The position numbers and the translations under genes were made by a program. DNA of 9,531 nucleotides. Origin: Bacteroidales bacterium. GTDB taxonomy: Bacteria; Bacteroidota; Bacteroidia; Bacteroidales; UBA7960. Under the pieces are notes generated by a model. The model was not told where the DNA came from. It worked only from the letters and a program-made list of their open reading frames with translations, and did not search any database. The DNA lies in assembly GCA_007124575.1 (NCBI GenBank), contig SLEW01000263.1, forward strand, positions 1 to 9,531, read 5' to 3'. Of this stretch, positions 1 through 6,381 are shown one piece after another (positions within the stretch are counted from its first letter, which is position 1; each line of letters begins with the position of its first letter).

Positions 1-40
1 AGTAAGAAGTAGGCAGTAAGAAGTAAGAAGGAAGTAAGAG
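1..40. repeat. 7-nt tandem repeat (AGTAAGA) abutting the lptC start
   Basis: Four consecutive 7-nt units (AGTAAGA, AGTAGGC, AGTAAGA, AGTAAGA) occupy positions 1-28 and decay into a related purine-rich stretch up to position 40, immediately before the GTG start of lptC. The array begins at the window edge, so its full length is unknown. It has the same period as the array at 619-653 but a different unit. The GA-rich end (positions 28-41) could double as a ribosome-binding region, which is an inference. Confidence 0.7.
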
Positions 41-589
41 GTGTATGTACGTTATATATTGGGTGTGATGCTTTTGGTTGGGATGGCTGCTTCCTGCCAG
101 AGCGACCTTGAAACGATTGAAGAGGTCACGCGACAGGAGGAAGGTCCCCTGGAGTCGCTGTACGATGTAGAGCTGATCTACAGTGACTATGGGCGTATCC
201 GTATGATCCTCAACTCTCCGCAGATGAACCGGTTTGAAAACGATGAATCTTATCTTGAACTCCCCCAGGGACTGCATGTGGTTTTTTATGATACGCTGAA
301 GCGTGAAACGTCGAGCATGACCGCCAGATATGCCATCAATTACGAAGACCGTGAGCTGATTGAAGCTCGTGATGACGTTGTGGTCATCAACGAAGCCGGC
401 GAAAAGCTTAATACCGAAGAACTGATATGGAACCAGAAAGAAGAAACCATCCGGTCGGATAAGTTCGTCAAGGTGACCACCGAAGATGAAGTTACTTATG
501 GCACCGGCTTAGAAGCCGATGAACGCTTCGACCACTGGCGCATACTCCAGCCACATGGTACGTTCCGCGTGGATACACAACGGGAGTGA
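41..589 (+). CDS. lptC: LptC-like LPS export periplasmic lipoprotein
   Basis: A 182-residue protein resembling the Bacteroidota form of LptC. In the Lpt system LptC links the inner-membrane LptBFG transporter to periplasmic LptA and passes lipopolysaccharide outward. Residues 1-19 form a lipoprotein-type signal: a short hydrophobic stretch ending in Ala-Ala-Ser-Cys, with Cys19 as the likely lipidated residue. The rest is a beta-rich domain; the C-terminal half (about 118-175) has the AGEKLNTEELIW / IRSDKFVKVTT / YGTGLEAD pattern expected of the LptC/OstA-like beta-jellyroll fold. The start must be the GTG at 41, because an in-frame TAA lies at 35-37 and no ATG fits. A CNNM/CorC-like gene follows 115 nt downstream, a neighbour often seen beside lptC in this phylum. 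Assignment rests on pattern recognition and context; a generic LptC-fold lipoprotein is the alternative. Confidence 0.8.
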   Translation: MYVRYILGVMLLVGMAASCQSDLETIEEVTRQEEGPLESLYDVELIYSDYGRIRMILNSPQMNRFENDESYLELPQGLHVVFYDTLKRETSSMTARYAINYEDRELIEARDDVVVINEAGEKLNTEELIWNQKEETIRSDKFVKVTTEDEVTYGTGLEADERFDHWRILQPHGTFRVDTQRE

Positions 590-618
590 ACGGGAAGAGG
601 GAAGAACCAGGCAGCAAG

Positions 619-653
619 GGCTATTGGCTATTGGCTGTTGGCTATTGGCTTTT
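619..653. repeat. 7-nt tandem repeat (GGCTATT x5)
   Basis: Five adjoining 7-nt units are visible: GGCTATT, GGCTATT, GGCTGTT, GGCTATT, GGCTTTT. They fill the centre of the 115-nt gap between lptC and the CorC-like gene. No TAnnTTTG promoter element or terminator hairpin with a U-tract is visible in this gap, so the two genes are probably co-transcribed across the repeat. Confidence 0.85.
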
Positions 654-704
654 GGGAAGAATCCCCTTTCGCGGAAAGCAAAAAGCAAAACGTAAAACCC
701 AATC

Positions 705-1967
705 ATGTCCAACCCTACCGTAATCATCCTTGCGCTGCTCTTCTCCGCCTTCTTTTCCGGGATGGAGATCGCCTTTGTGGCAGCCAACAAGCTGAAGGTG
801 GAAGTAGACAAGCAGACGGGCGGGTTTTCAGCAAAACTCATGTCGCGCTTCGTGCGATCCGAGTCAAGCTTCATCTCCACCATGCTGGTAGGAAACAACA
901 TCGCCCTGGTGGTTTACGGGATATCTTTCGCTGCCCTCATGCGCGCCTTTCTCACCATGGAGGGCATTCCGGCTCCCCTGCAAAGCGAACCCACCATTTT
1001 CATCATGCAAACCATCGCCTCATCGCTGATCATCCTGATCTTTGCGGAATTCCTTCCCAAAACACTTTTCAGGATAAACCCCAACCGCTTCCTGTCACTG
1101 TTTGCCCTGCCGGTTACCCTCATATATTATCTGCTCTACCCCCTCATCTCATTTACGATGTTTCTCTCGAACCGCATCATGAAAACGGTGTTGAACACAG
1201 ATATGACCACATCGAAAAAAGTATTTGATGCCATCGACATGGACAATTTCCTTAAGGAGTTTGGTGAAAGCAGTACGCGAGAGGGTGAAGAGCAGCGCGA
1301 CATACAGATTTTCCGCAACGCCATTGAGTTTCCGGATGTAAAACTGCGCGAATGCATGGTGCCCCGTACCGAGGTGGTAGCCGTTTCGCAGAGAGAAAGC
1401 ATTTCTGCAATACGCAAGATCTTTTCGCAAACCGGCCTGAGCAAAGTGATGGTATACAATGAGTCGGTGGATGATATCACCGGCTATGTGCACGCCTTTG
1501 ATTTTTTCTCTCACCCCGGCAGCCTGCAAGACATTGTGCGTCCTGTGTTGCTCGTGCCTGAAACCATGTATGCCAACAAGCTTCTTAAGAACCTGATACA
1601 GCAACGCAAAAGTGTGGCTGTGGTCGTGGATGAGTTTGGAGGCACTGCCGGCATCATCACCATAGAAGACATCATTGAAGAGATCTTTGGTGAGATCGAC
1701 GATGAATATGATGTGGAAGACATGGTGGAAAAAGAGACCGCATCCGGCGACTATATTTTCAGTGCACGCATGGAGATCGATTATCTTAACGAAAAGTACA
1801 AACTTGACCTGCCGGAATCGGAGGAGTATGAAACCCTTGGAGGGCTTATCATTAATGAGGAAGAAAGAATTCCCGGCAAGGGGGAAGAGCTTAAAATTGC
1901 CAACCTCACCATAAAAGTTCTTCAGGTGAGTGAAAAACGGATTGAGCTGGTCAGAGTTCACCGTTAA
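705..1967 (+). CDS. CNNM/CorC-like membrane protein (DUF21-CBS-CorC_HlyC)
   Basis: A 420-residue protein with the classic hemolysin-family (CNNM/CorC/GldE) layout. Residues about 3-190 are a DUF21 transmembrane domain with an SGMEIAF motif at 19-24 and a PKT motif near 118-120. A CBS pair follows: the first around 218-270 opening with MVPRTEVVAV, the second around 278-332 ending in VVDEFGGTAGIITIEDIIEE. A C-terminal CorC_HlyC domain (about 345-418) carries ETLGGLI at 376-382. Family members are linked to Mg2+/Co2+ efflux; the gliding-bacteria homologue GldE is needed for gliding, and the name hemolysin is historical. Length is typical and the protein appears intact. The ATG at 705 gives a hydrophobic N-terminus that fits DUF21 directly. 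It follows lptC and converges on the flippase gene, whose stop is only 5 nt away. Exact substrate is unknown. Confidence 0.92.
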   Translation: MSNPTVIILALLFSAFFSGMEIAFVAANKLKVEVDKQTGGFSAKLMSRFVRSESSFISTMLVGNNIALVVYGISFAALMRAFLTMEGIPAPLQSEPTIFIMQTIASSLIILIFAEFLPKTLFRINPNRFLSLFALPVTLIYYLLYPLISFTMFLSNRIMKTVLNTDMTTSKKVFDAIDMDNFLKEFGESSTREGEEQRDIQIFRNAIEFPDVKLRECMVPRTEVVAVSQRESISAIRKIFSQTGLSKVMVYNESVDDITGYVHAFDFFSHPGSLQDIVRPVLLVPETMYANKLLKNLIQQRKSVAVVVDEFGGTAGIITIEDIIEEIFGEIDDEYDVEDMVEKETASGDYIFSARMEIDYLNEKYKLDLPESEEYETLGGLIINEEERIPGKGEELKIANLTIKVLQVSEKRIELVRVHR

Positions 1968-1978
1968 ATGCCTTAACG
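1962..1978. other. Palindrome containing both convergent stop codons
   Basis: CGTTAA (1962-1967), a five-base loop ATGCC, then TTAACG (1973-1978). The TAA stop of the CorC-like gene (1965-1967) is in one arm and the TAA stop of the minus-strand flippase (1975-1973) is in the other. The stem is only 6 bp, and neither side has a clear U-tract, so it is a poor intrinsic terminator. It may be a chance result of two convergent TAA stops. Confidence 0.45.
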
Positions 1979-3226
1979 CAAAACACACCTTTTGTAGCTG
2001 ATCGCCATAGCGCCAAGATATACCCCGCTGGCAATGAGCATCGAAATGGCTGCTCCTGTGGCCCCATAGCCGGGTATCAGCAGCAGGTTGCTGGTAAGCA
2101 GCGTGAGGCCTGTGATGATGAAGCTGTTGCGGATGGCTACTCCATGGCCTTTGGCCTCCAGGAAGCGGTTCAGATAGACCCCGAGGCCGTAAAAGAACAT
2201 ACCTCCTGCGGCAATGTATACCAGGTCGATGACGGGCAGGAAGTCGTCGCTGTAGAAAAAGCGGATGAAAGGCCCGGACAGCAGGAGCAGGGCCCCCAGC
2301 GCGATGATGGTGAGCAGCAAGGTGATCAGCGACAGTCGTGGAGAAATATGCCTCTGGCCGGCAAAATCCTTGAACCAGGTGGCGGCAATCACCCCGGGAA
2401 TTAAAGCAAGGGGTCTCGATATCGCGATGGCCAGGGAGAAAAAGCCCACACCTTTATTGTCCGGGCTGAAATAGCTGATGAGAATGCCGGTGAGTGCAAC
2501 CGCACCCAGGCTGAACACGTTTCCCACGAAAAGATGCACCCCGTAATGCCGGTGATAATGGTTGATCTGCTTCAGCCGGCTTCTCAGGTTCTTAAACGAG
2601 ACCCGCAGGCGCAAAAAGACCATCAGATACACCAGGAAGAATGCCCCAAGGTAAGCGGCCCAGACCACGGCAAGTCTGTTTCCATCAAAATCCTGTACCA
2701 CAAAAAAAATCAACAGAGCCACCGTAAAGGTGATTACCTTCGGAAAAAACCGGGTGGCTGCCAGGTCGTGGATGCGGTTGTCGGCGTGCAGGACGTTGTC
2801 ATAATAGGGGGTCAGCAAAAAGATCCAGCCAAAAGGGAGGAGGACAAAGAAAAAGGGACGCAGTCCTTTTTCTGCGAGGTTGGGGTCGACAAGGCCGTAA
2901 GCAGTCATCACCAGGGCCATCACCAGGAAAAGGGCAAAGAGGATGATCAGCGAGGCGCCAAACAGCTCCTGTGCCTTTTGCCTGTTCGTGTTGAGTACCA
3001 GGGCGCGGTTGCTGGCAAAGAAGAATCCCAGCGGAAAGATGACACGGGCGAAGTCGAAAAGGCTGTCGAGGAAGGCAAAGTCGCCATAGACCTGTGGTCC
3101 AAGGAAGCGGGTAAACACGATGCTCGTGAAGATGGCCAGCGGGATGCCTGCAAAGCTGGCCATATAGAGGATGGCAGCCTGCCGGACACGGAGGTTATCC
3201 CAAAGATTTGTCAGCTGATGCCACAT
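1973..3226 (-). CDS. Wzx-type polysaccharide flippase (MOP superfamily)
   Basis: A 417-residue, highly hydrophobic protein with about twelve predicted membrane segments. The N-terminal segment ends in FTRFLGPQVYGDFAF (about residues 40-54), the Phe-Leu-Gly-Pro-x-x-Tyr-Gly signature of the polysaccharide biosynthesis/MOP flippase family. Near the C-terminus GYGATGAAISMLIASGVYL is the usual last-helix pattern of the same family. Such proteins move undecaprenyl-linked oligosaccharide repeat units across the inner membrane for O-antigen, capsule or exopolysaccharide assembly. Length is at the low end for Wzx but the reading frame is intact. It is the last gene of the minus-strand operon, starting 23 nt after the wecB stop. 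No glycosyltransferase or polymerase accompanies it here, so the glycan it handles is unknown. Confidence 0.85.
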   Translation of the reverse strand: MWHQLTNLWDNLRVRQAAILYMASFAGIPLAIFTSIVFTRFLGPQVYGDFAFLDSLFDFARVIFPLGFFFASNRALVLNTNRQKAQELFGASLIILFALFLVMALVMTAYGLVDPNLAEKGLRPFFFVLLPFGWIFLLTPYYDNVLHADNRIHDLAATRFFPKVITFTVALLIFFVVQDFDGNRLAVVWAAYLGAFFLVYLMVFLRLRVSFKNLRSRLKQINHYHRHYGVHLFVGNVFSLGAVALTGILISYFSPDNKGVGFFSLAIAISRPLALIPGVIAATWFKDFAGQRHISPRLSLITLLLTIIALGALLLLSGPFIRFFYSDDFLPVIDLVYIAAGGMFFYGLGVYLNRFLEAKGHGVAIRNSFIITGLTLLTSNLLLIPGYGATGAAISMLIASGVYLGAMAISYKRCVLR

Positions 3227-3249
3227 AGCAAGGATGTTTGCTTGTCTCC

Positions 3250-4344
3250 TTATTCCTTATGCTGCATGATGATCTCCGCGATCCGTTTAGCGGCTTTTCC
3301 GTCCCACAGTTCGGGGATGCGCCCGGGTTTGGTGGTCCCCTCCAGGATGTCGAGGGCAGCCTTTTCTACTTTCTCCATGCTCACCCCCACGAGGTGGTTG
3401 GTGCCCACGTCGATGGTAACAGGCCTTTCCGTGTTTTTTCTTACCGTGATGCATTGCACGCCCATGTAAGTGGTTTCCTCCTGTATGCCTCCGCTGTCAG
3501 TGATCACCAGTTCGGCATAACGCATCAGCGAGAGAAACTCCAAATACCCGAGAGGCTCTGTGAGCATGAGCCTGTTGGGGATCTTTTTTTCGAGGCCGAA
3601 AGCCTCAATGTTTTTTCGGGTTCGCGGATGCACGGGGAAGACAAGCTTACGTTGACCTGCAAGTCTGGCCAGGGTGCCCATAAGCTCTGTCAGGCTTTCC
3701 TTGTCATCCACGTTGCTGGGACGGTGAAAGGTGGCCACCACGTATTTTCCCTTTTCCAGGTTCAGCCTGTCGGTAACGGTGTTGGACTCCAATGCATCCC
3801 AATGGGCGTCCAGCGAGTCGATCATGGTGTTTCCCACGAAAAAGATCTTGCTGTCATCCACGCCTTCGTCGCGCAGGTTGTGCATGCCACTATGCTCCGT
3901 AACGAAAAGGAAGTCAGACACCACGTCTGTTACGATCCGGTTGATTTCTTCCGGCATGGTTTTATCGAAGCTTCTCAGCCCGGCTTCCACGTGGGCGATG
4001 GGGATGCCCATCTTGGAGGCCACCAGGGCGGCGGCCAGGGTGGAGTTCACATCTCCGGGCACGATCACCAGGTCGGGCTTCTCCTGAGCCAGCACCTTTT
4101 CCAGCTCAAGCATGATACGGGCAGTCTGCCCGGCATGACTCCCGCCACCAACACCCAGGTTGAAATCAGGCCTGGGCATCATCAGCTCCTCAAAAAAGAT
4201 CTCCGACATGCGCTGGTCGAAATGCTGCCCGGTATGGCACAGCAGGTGCTTTACCTCTTTACGGTATTTTTTGAATGCCTTTGCCACGGGCGCGATCTTG
4301 ATGAAGTTGGGTCTGGCGCCCACTACGGATAGGATCTTTTTCAT
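3250..4344 (-). CDS. wecB: UDP-N-acetylglucosamine 2-epimerase (non-hydrolysing)
   Basis: A 364-residue cytosolic enzyme that interconverts UDP-GlcNAc and UDP-ManNAc, the precursor of ManNAc-type sugars in surface polysaccharides. Family motifs are visible in order: GARPNFIKIAPV at 9-20 (nucleotide-sugar binding), HTGQHFD at 37-43, GDVNST at 97-102 (Asp98), HVEAGLRS at 118-125 (Glu120), PEEINR at 131-136 (Glu132/133), FHRPSNVD at 206-213 (His207), HPRT at 239-242, and TDSGGIQEE at 282-290. These match the acidic and histidine residues shown to matter in Escherichia coli WecB. Length is normal for the family. The gene is second in the operon, between the UpxY-like regulator and the flippase. 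I see no partner dehydrogenase (WecC type) in the window, so the final sugar is undetermined. Confidence 0.95.
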   Translation of the reverse strand: MKKILSVVGARPNFIKIAPVAKAFKKYRKEVKHLLCHTGQHFDQRMSEIFFEELMMPRPDFNLGVGGGSHAGQTARIMLELEKVLAQEKPDLVIVPGDVNSTLAAALVASKMGIPIAHVEAGLRSFDKTMPEEINRIVTDVVSDFLFVTEHSGMHNLRDEGVDDSKIFFVGNTMIDSLDAHWDALESNTVTDRLNLEKGKYVVATFHRPSNVDDKESLTELMGTLARLAGQRKLVFPVHPRTRKNIEAFGLEKKIPNRLMLTEPLGYLEFLSLMRYAELVITDSGGIQEETTYMGVQCITVRKNTERPVTIDVGTNHLVGVSMEKVEKAALDILEGTTKPGRIPELWDGKAAKRIAEIIMQHKE

Positions 4345-4356
4345 ACTTAATGAATT

Positions 4357-4388
4357 GTCAAAATGTCAAAATGTCGAAAAGTCTAAAT
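4357..4388. repeat. 8-nt tandem repeat (GTCAAAAT x4)
   Basis: Four 8-nt units: GTCAAAAT, GTCAAAAT, GTCGAAAA, GTCTAAAT, followed by a partial GTC that runs into the TGA stop of the UpxY-like gene (4392-4390). The array fills most of the 45-nt gap between that gene and wecB. On the transcribed minus strand it reads as repeated ATTTTGAC. It has no clear hairpin, so it should not block read-through in the operon. Confidence 0.85.
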
Positions 4389-4389
4389 G

Positions 4390-4917
4390 TCATGAGGTTT
4401 CTTCTTTAATGGGCTCCACCATGGCCAGCGGGATCTTGAGGCTGACACACTTACCCAGCGTATCCAACCGCAACACCAGTTTTTTGTTTTTTCCGCTGGT
4501 GATAACTTCTCCGGTAAAACCTTTCATCGGGCCTTGTACCACCTTGACCAGACTTCCCGGGGGCGGGCATTTGGCCATGCACTCCATGTCGACGCCTTCA
4601 CTGTTTAACCTTTTCAGGGCATTGATCTGCGATTCGGGTATAGCTGCAGGCATCCCTTCAAAGGTAATAAAACGAACAACACCGGGTGTGTTGAGGACGT
4701 CAAAATACTGCAGAGGCTTTCCCGGGTGTGTTTTGACAAAAAGGTAGGACGGCAGCAGGGGCATGTAGACCTGCTTTTTGCGGTCGCTCCAGATGCGCCA
4801 GCGTTTTACCAGGGGCAGGTAAGCCTCCACACCGGCATCCTGCAGCCAGGCATGTGTCCGTTTTTCGTAACGTGAGCGTGTATAAATAGCGTACCAGCGT
4901 AATGCCGAGGACATCAT
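4390..4917 (-). CDS. NusG-family antiterminator, UpxY-like
   Basis: A 175-residue specialised NusG paralogue. The N-terminal NGN domain (about 6-105) starts with WYAIYTRSRYEKR and holds PSYLFV at 56-61 and TPGVVRFI at 77-84. A C-terminal KOW-type segment reads PGSLVKVVQGPMKGFTGEV at 120-138. In Bacteroides, UpxY proteins are encoded first in capsule operons and bind RNA polymerase to prevent early termination in the long polysaccharide operon; RfaH and LoaP act similarly. This gene is also first, upstream of wecB and the flippase, so the same local role is inferred. A housekeeping NusG is less likely, because it would normally sit with ribosomal protein genes. Two adjacent ATG codons (4917 and 4914) are both possible starts. 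No UpxZ-like partner is visible. Confidence 0.88.
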   Translation of the reverse strand: MMSSALRWYAIYTRSRYEKRTHAWLQDAGVEAYLPLVKRWRIWSDRKKQVYMPLLPSYLFVKTHPGKPLQYFDVLNTPGVVRFITFEGMPAAIPESQINALKRLNSEGVDMECMAKCPPPGSLVKVVQGPMKGFTGEVITSGKNKKLVLRLDTLGKCVSLKIPLAMVEPIKEETS

Positions 4918-4970
4918 GGTATGGGTTATTCTATGTTATCTACTAGTATTAGTCTATTTCTTATTGTATA

Positions 4971-4978
4971 CAAAGATA
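4971..4978 (-). promoter_or_regulatory. Bacteroidota -7 promoter element for the polysaccharide operon
   Basis: On the minus strand this reads TATCTTTG, matching TAnnTTTG. It would start transcription near 4964 and leave a leader of roughly 47 nt before the UpxY-like gene. No good TTTG (-33) box is visible at the usual distance upstream. The 9-mer TTATCTTTG is identical to the one in front of the TauE-like gene. Confidence 0.6.
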
Positions 4979-5064
4979 ATGGATTTCATGGAGGTGATTC
5001 AGGTTTTCAGGCCTGGGGTTTGAGGCTTGGAGTTGTAAGGAACCTATGTGTGGGCCGGACTCCG

Positions 5065-5114
5065 TAATTCTGGATAATTCTGGATAATTCTGCAAAATTC
5101 TGGATAATTCTGCG
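5065..5114. repeat. 10-nt tandem repeat (TAATTCTGGA x5)
   Basis: Five 10-nt units: TAATTCTGGA, TAATTCTGGA, TAATTCTGCA, AAATTCTGGA, TAATTCTGCG. It lies in the 227-nt gap between the UpxY-like gene and the 3' end of the TauE-like gene. The stretch from 4979 to 5064 between this array and the promoter shows nothing I can name. Confidence 0.85.
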
Positions 5115-5130
5115 GCGTAATCACGCAGAA
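5108..5130 (-). terminator. Weak hairpin after the TauE-like gene
   Basis: TTCTGCG (5108-5114) can pair with CGCAGAA (5124-5130) across a 9-nt loop, 14 nt beyond the stop of the TauE-like gene. The bases that follow in the minus-strand direction come from the 10-nt repeat and are not a proper U-tract. If it terminates transcription it does so weakly. Confidence 0.3.
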
Positions 5131-5144
5131 CGCAAAACCTAAAT

Positions 5145-5894
5145 TCAGAAAAACAACAACTTTATTCCCGATCCCACGATCACAATGGCCAGCACATACC
5201 TTACAAACACCGGTCCCCATGCCACAGACCACTGGCTGGCGAACCAGGCGCCTATGGCGTTGCCGGCTGCCAGCACCAGTCCTACACCCCAGTCAACATG
5301 GCCGAGATAAATGAACACGCCCAGGGCAAATGGCGTAAATATCAGGTTGATGAACACCTTCAGGGCGTTGGCTTTTACCAGGTCGTAACCGGCATTCAAA
5401 ACCAGTGCCGACAAGAGGAAGATGCCCACGCCGGCCTGGATGTATCCTCCGTACATCCCGACAAAGAAAAAGATCACGAAGCGCAGCAGCTTGTTTTGTG
5501 GCACATGGGTCATATCCTTGCCCTCGAGCCATTGCCTGGGCTTAAGCCAGAGAGGGATCAACATCACCAGCAGGACGACCGCCACCGAGATCTCCACGGC
5601 GCGCTCGCTCAGCCCTGTGACCACAAATGCCCCGGCAATGCTCCCCAGGATGGCAGGGATGGCCACGCCGATGCCCATGCGAACGTCAAGTATGCCTTTC
5701 CTGTGGTAGTTGGTGGTGCTCACCAGGTTTTGAAAAAAGATTCCGATGCGGTTGGTGCCGTTGGCCACGTGCGGCGGCAGTCCGATAAACATCAGGATGG
5801 GCAGGCTGATCAGCGAGCCGCTCCCCGAAAGGGTGTTGATGAAGCCCGTCAGGATTCCTACGACCACAACAAGAAGGATATGCTCCCACGACAT
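5145..5894 (-). CDS. TauE/SafE (TSUP) family permease
   Basis: A 249-residue inner-membrane protein with about seven or eight hydrophobic helices. It shows the two-fold internal repeat of the TSUP family: GFINTLSGSGSLISLPILM near residues 17-35, followed by ANGTNRIGIFFQN around 44-56, and in the second half MYGGYIQAGVGIFLLSAL. Family members are proposed to carry sulfite, taurine-derived sulfonates, sulfoacetate or related organic anions across the membrane; most are uncharacterised and the substrate cannot be read from sequence. Length matches the usual 240-270 residues. The ATG at 5894 gives a short polar N-terminus before helix 1. It appears to be a single-gene unit with its own promoter about 17-24 nt upstream, and no sulfur-metabolism gene is next to it. 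Confidence 0.9.
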   Translation of the reverse strand: MSWEHILLVVVVGILTGFINTLSGSGSLISLPILMFIGLPPHVANGTNRIGIFFQNLVSTTNYHRKGILDVRMGIGVAIPAILGSIAGAFVVTGLSERAVEISVAVVLLVMLIPLWLKPRQWLEGKDMTHVPQNKLLRFVIFFFVGMYGGYIQAGVGIFLLSALVLNAGYDLVKANALKVFINLIFTPFALGVFIYLGHVDWGVGLVLAAGNAIGAWFASQWSVAWGPVFVRYVLAIVIVGSGIKLLFF

Positions 5895-5902
5895 AGACGT
5901 TG

Positions 5903-5921
5903 TTTTATCGCAAAGATAAAA
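5903..5921 (-). promoter_or_regulatory. Promoter -7 element inside a palindrome, TauE-like gene
   Basis: The minus strand holds TATCTTTG at 5918-5911 (consensus TAnnTTTG), which predicts a start site near 5904 and a leader of only about 10 nt. The element lies in an inverted repeat, TTTTATC (5903-5909) and GATAAAA (5915-5921), separated by 5 nt. The palindrome covers the -7 box and predicted start, so it could be an operator, though it is short and AT-rich. The expected -33 TTTG is absent because the octamer repeats start at 5924. Confidence 0.55.
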
Positions 5922-5923
5922 TT

Positions 5924-6050
5924 AATGTGCTAATTTATAATGTGCTAATTAGCTAATGTGCCAATTTGCCAATGTGCTAATTAGCTAATGTGCCAATTTG
6001 CCAATGTGCTAATTAGCTAATGTGCTAATGTGCTAATTAATTGATAATCA
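5924..6050. repeat. Octamer array of dispersed repeat copy A
   Basis: An array built from 8-nt half-units that alternate as 16-nt units: AATGTGCTAATTAGCT at 5939-5954, 5971-5986 and 6003-6018, and AATGTGCCAATTTGCC at 5955-5970 and 5987-6002. Units AATGTGCT (6019-6026) and AATGTGCTAATTAATT (6027-6042) lead into the conserved GATAAT core. Each AGCTAATTAGCT is itself a perfect 12-bp palindrome. The array starts 3 nt upstream of the palindrome at the TauE-like promoter. It begins a 575-nt gap (5895-6469) with no credible gene. Confidence 0.9.
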
Positions 6051-6137
6051 TTTGTTTAAGGAAGAGTATGGTTGTTCTTTGAGGGAGTGCGTTCTTTGTT
6101 TGGAGAAAACATGATGGAACGCGGATGACGCGTGCTT
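6043..6137 (+). repeat. Dispersed repeat copy A, conserved core
   Basis: Continuation of copy A after the octamers. It shares with copies B and C the order GATAAT, then GTTTAAG, then GGTTGTTCTTTGA-like sequence, a variable T-rich stretch, and GATGGAACGCGGATGA at 6113-6128. After GACGCG (6127-6132 region) the similarity to copy B stops abruptly. It resumes near 6316 with a stretch resembling the end of copy B, so the copy appears split by about 180 nt of unrelated sequence. Confidence 0.75.
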
Positions 6138-6176
6138 TTATATAACAAATATCTAAACGGTTGTTATTTGCCGTAG

Positions 6177-6308
6177 GCTTCATTGCCGGTGGCTTCAGCC
6201 ACCGGCAAAAGAATGCCCACTGGCACCGGGGGGCTTTAGCCCCATCGGCAATTGGGCAAAGCCCCCGGAGAAAAAAGAGCTTCATAATCCGGCAGCTTCA
6301 GCTGCCGG
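6177..6308 (+). repeat. REP-like hairpin cluster
   Basis: Three compact hairpins share a GCTTYAGC core. H1 (6183-6208) has a perfect 12-bp stem with inner arms GGTGGCT / AGCCACC. H2 (core 6230-6243) has GGGGCT / AGCCCC, plus CCG/CGG pairs at 6226-6228 and 6246-6248. H3 (6289-6308) has CCGGCAGCT / AGCTGCCGG. The stem bases differ but always stay paired (TG/CA, GG/CC, CA/TG), so the structure is kept while the sequence changes. H1 and H3 are each preceded by the same 7-mer GCTTCAT (6177-6183 and 6279-6285). These are traits of REP/BIME elements mobilised by RAYT transposases; that family link is inference, since no transposase is present. Confidence 0.65.
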
Positions 6309-6315
6309 TAATGTG

Positions 6316-6350
6316 GCGCGGGTGCTTCGCAACACGGATTATCGCGGTGG
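6316..6350 (+). repeat. Dispersed repeat copy A, 3' remainder
   Basis: This stretch contains GGTGCTTCGCAACACGGATT followed by ATCGCGGTGG. It parallels the last part of copy B (GATGCTTCGCAGCGCGGATT then TACGCGGTGG at 8635-8663). It is the natural continuation of copy A that is missing after 6137. It lies 32 nt upstream of the peptidase promoter element. Confidence 0.65.
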
Positions 6351-6381
6351 GTTGTTCCGGGATTTTTGTATTTTTACCCTT

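Noticed and set aside
1149..1988. A 279-codon minus-strand open frame
   Set aside because: Antisense to the CBS and CorC domains of the CNNM-like gene and overlapping the flippase end; composition is not protein-like.
2534..3469. A 311-codon plus-strand open frame
   Set aside because: Antisense to the flippase gene and the end of wecB; rich in Lys, Gln and Glu in the pattern expected from reversed membrane-protein codons.
3238..4332. A 364-codon plus-strand open frame almost exactly opposite wecB
   Set aside because: It mirrors wecB on the other strand, is rich in His/Gln and lacks any family motif; the minus-strand frame has all 2-epimerase motifs.
5298..5933. A 211-codon plus-strand open frame
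   Set aside because: Antisense of the TauE-like membrane protein; it runs into the repeat and has no recognisable domain.
5924..6042. Possible CRISPR array
   Set aside because: Units are 8 or 16 nt and contiguous with no unique spacers, and no cas genes are nearby.
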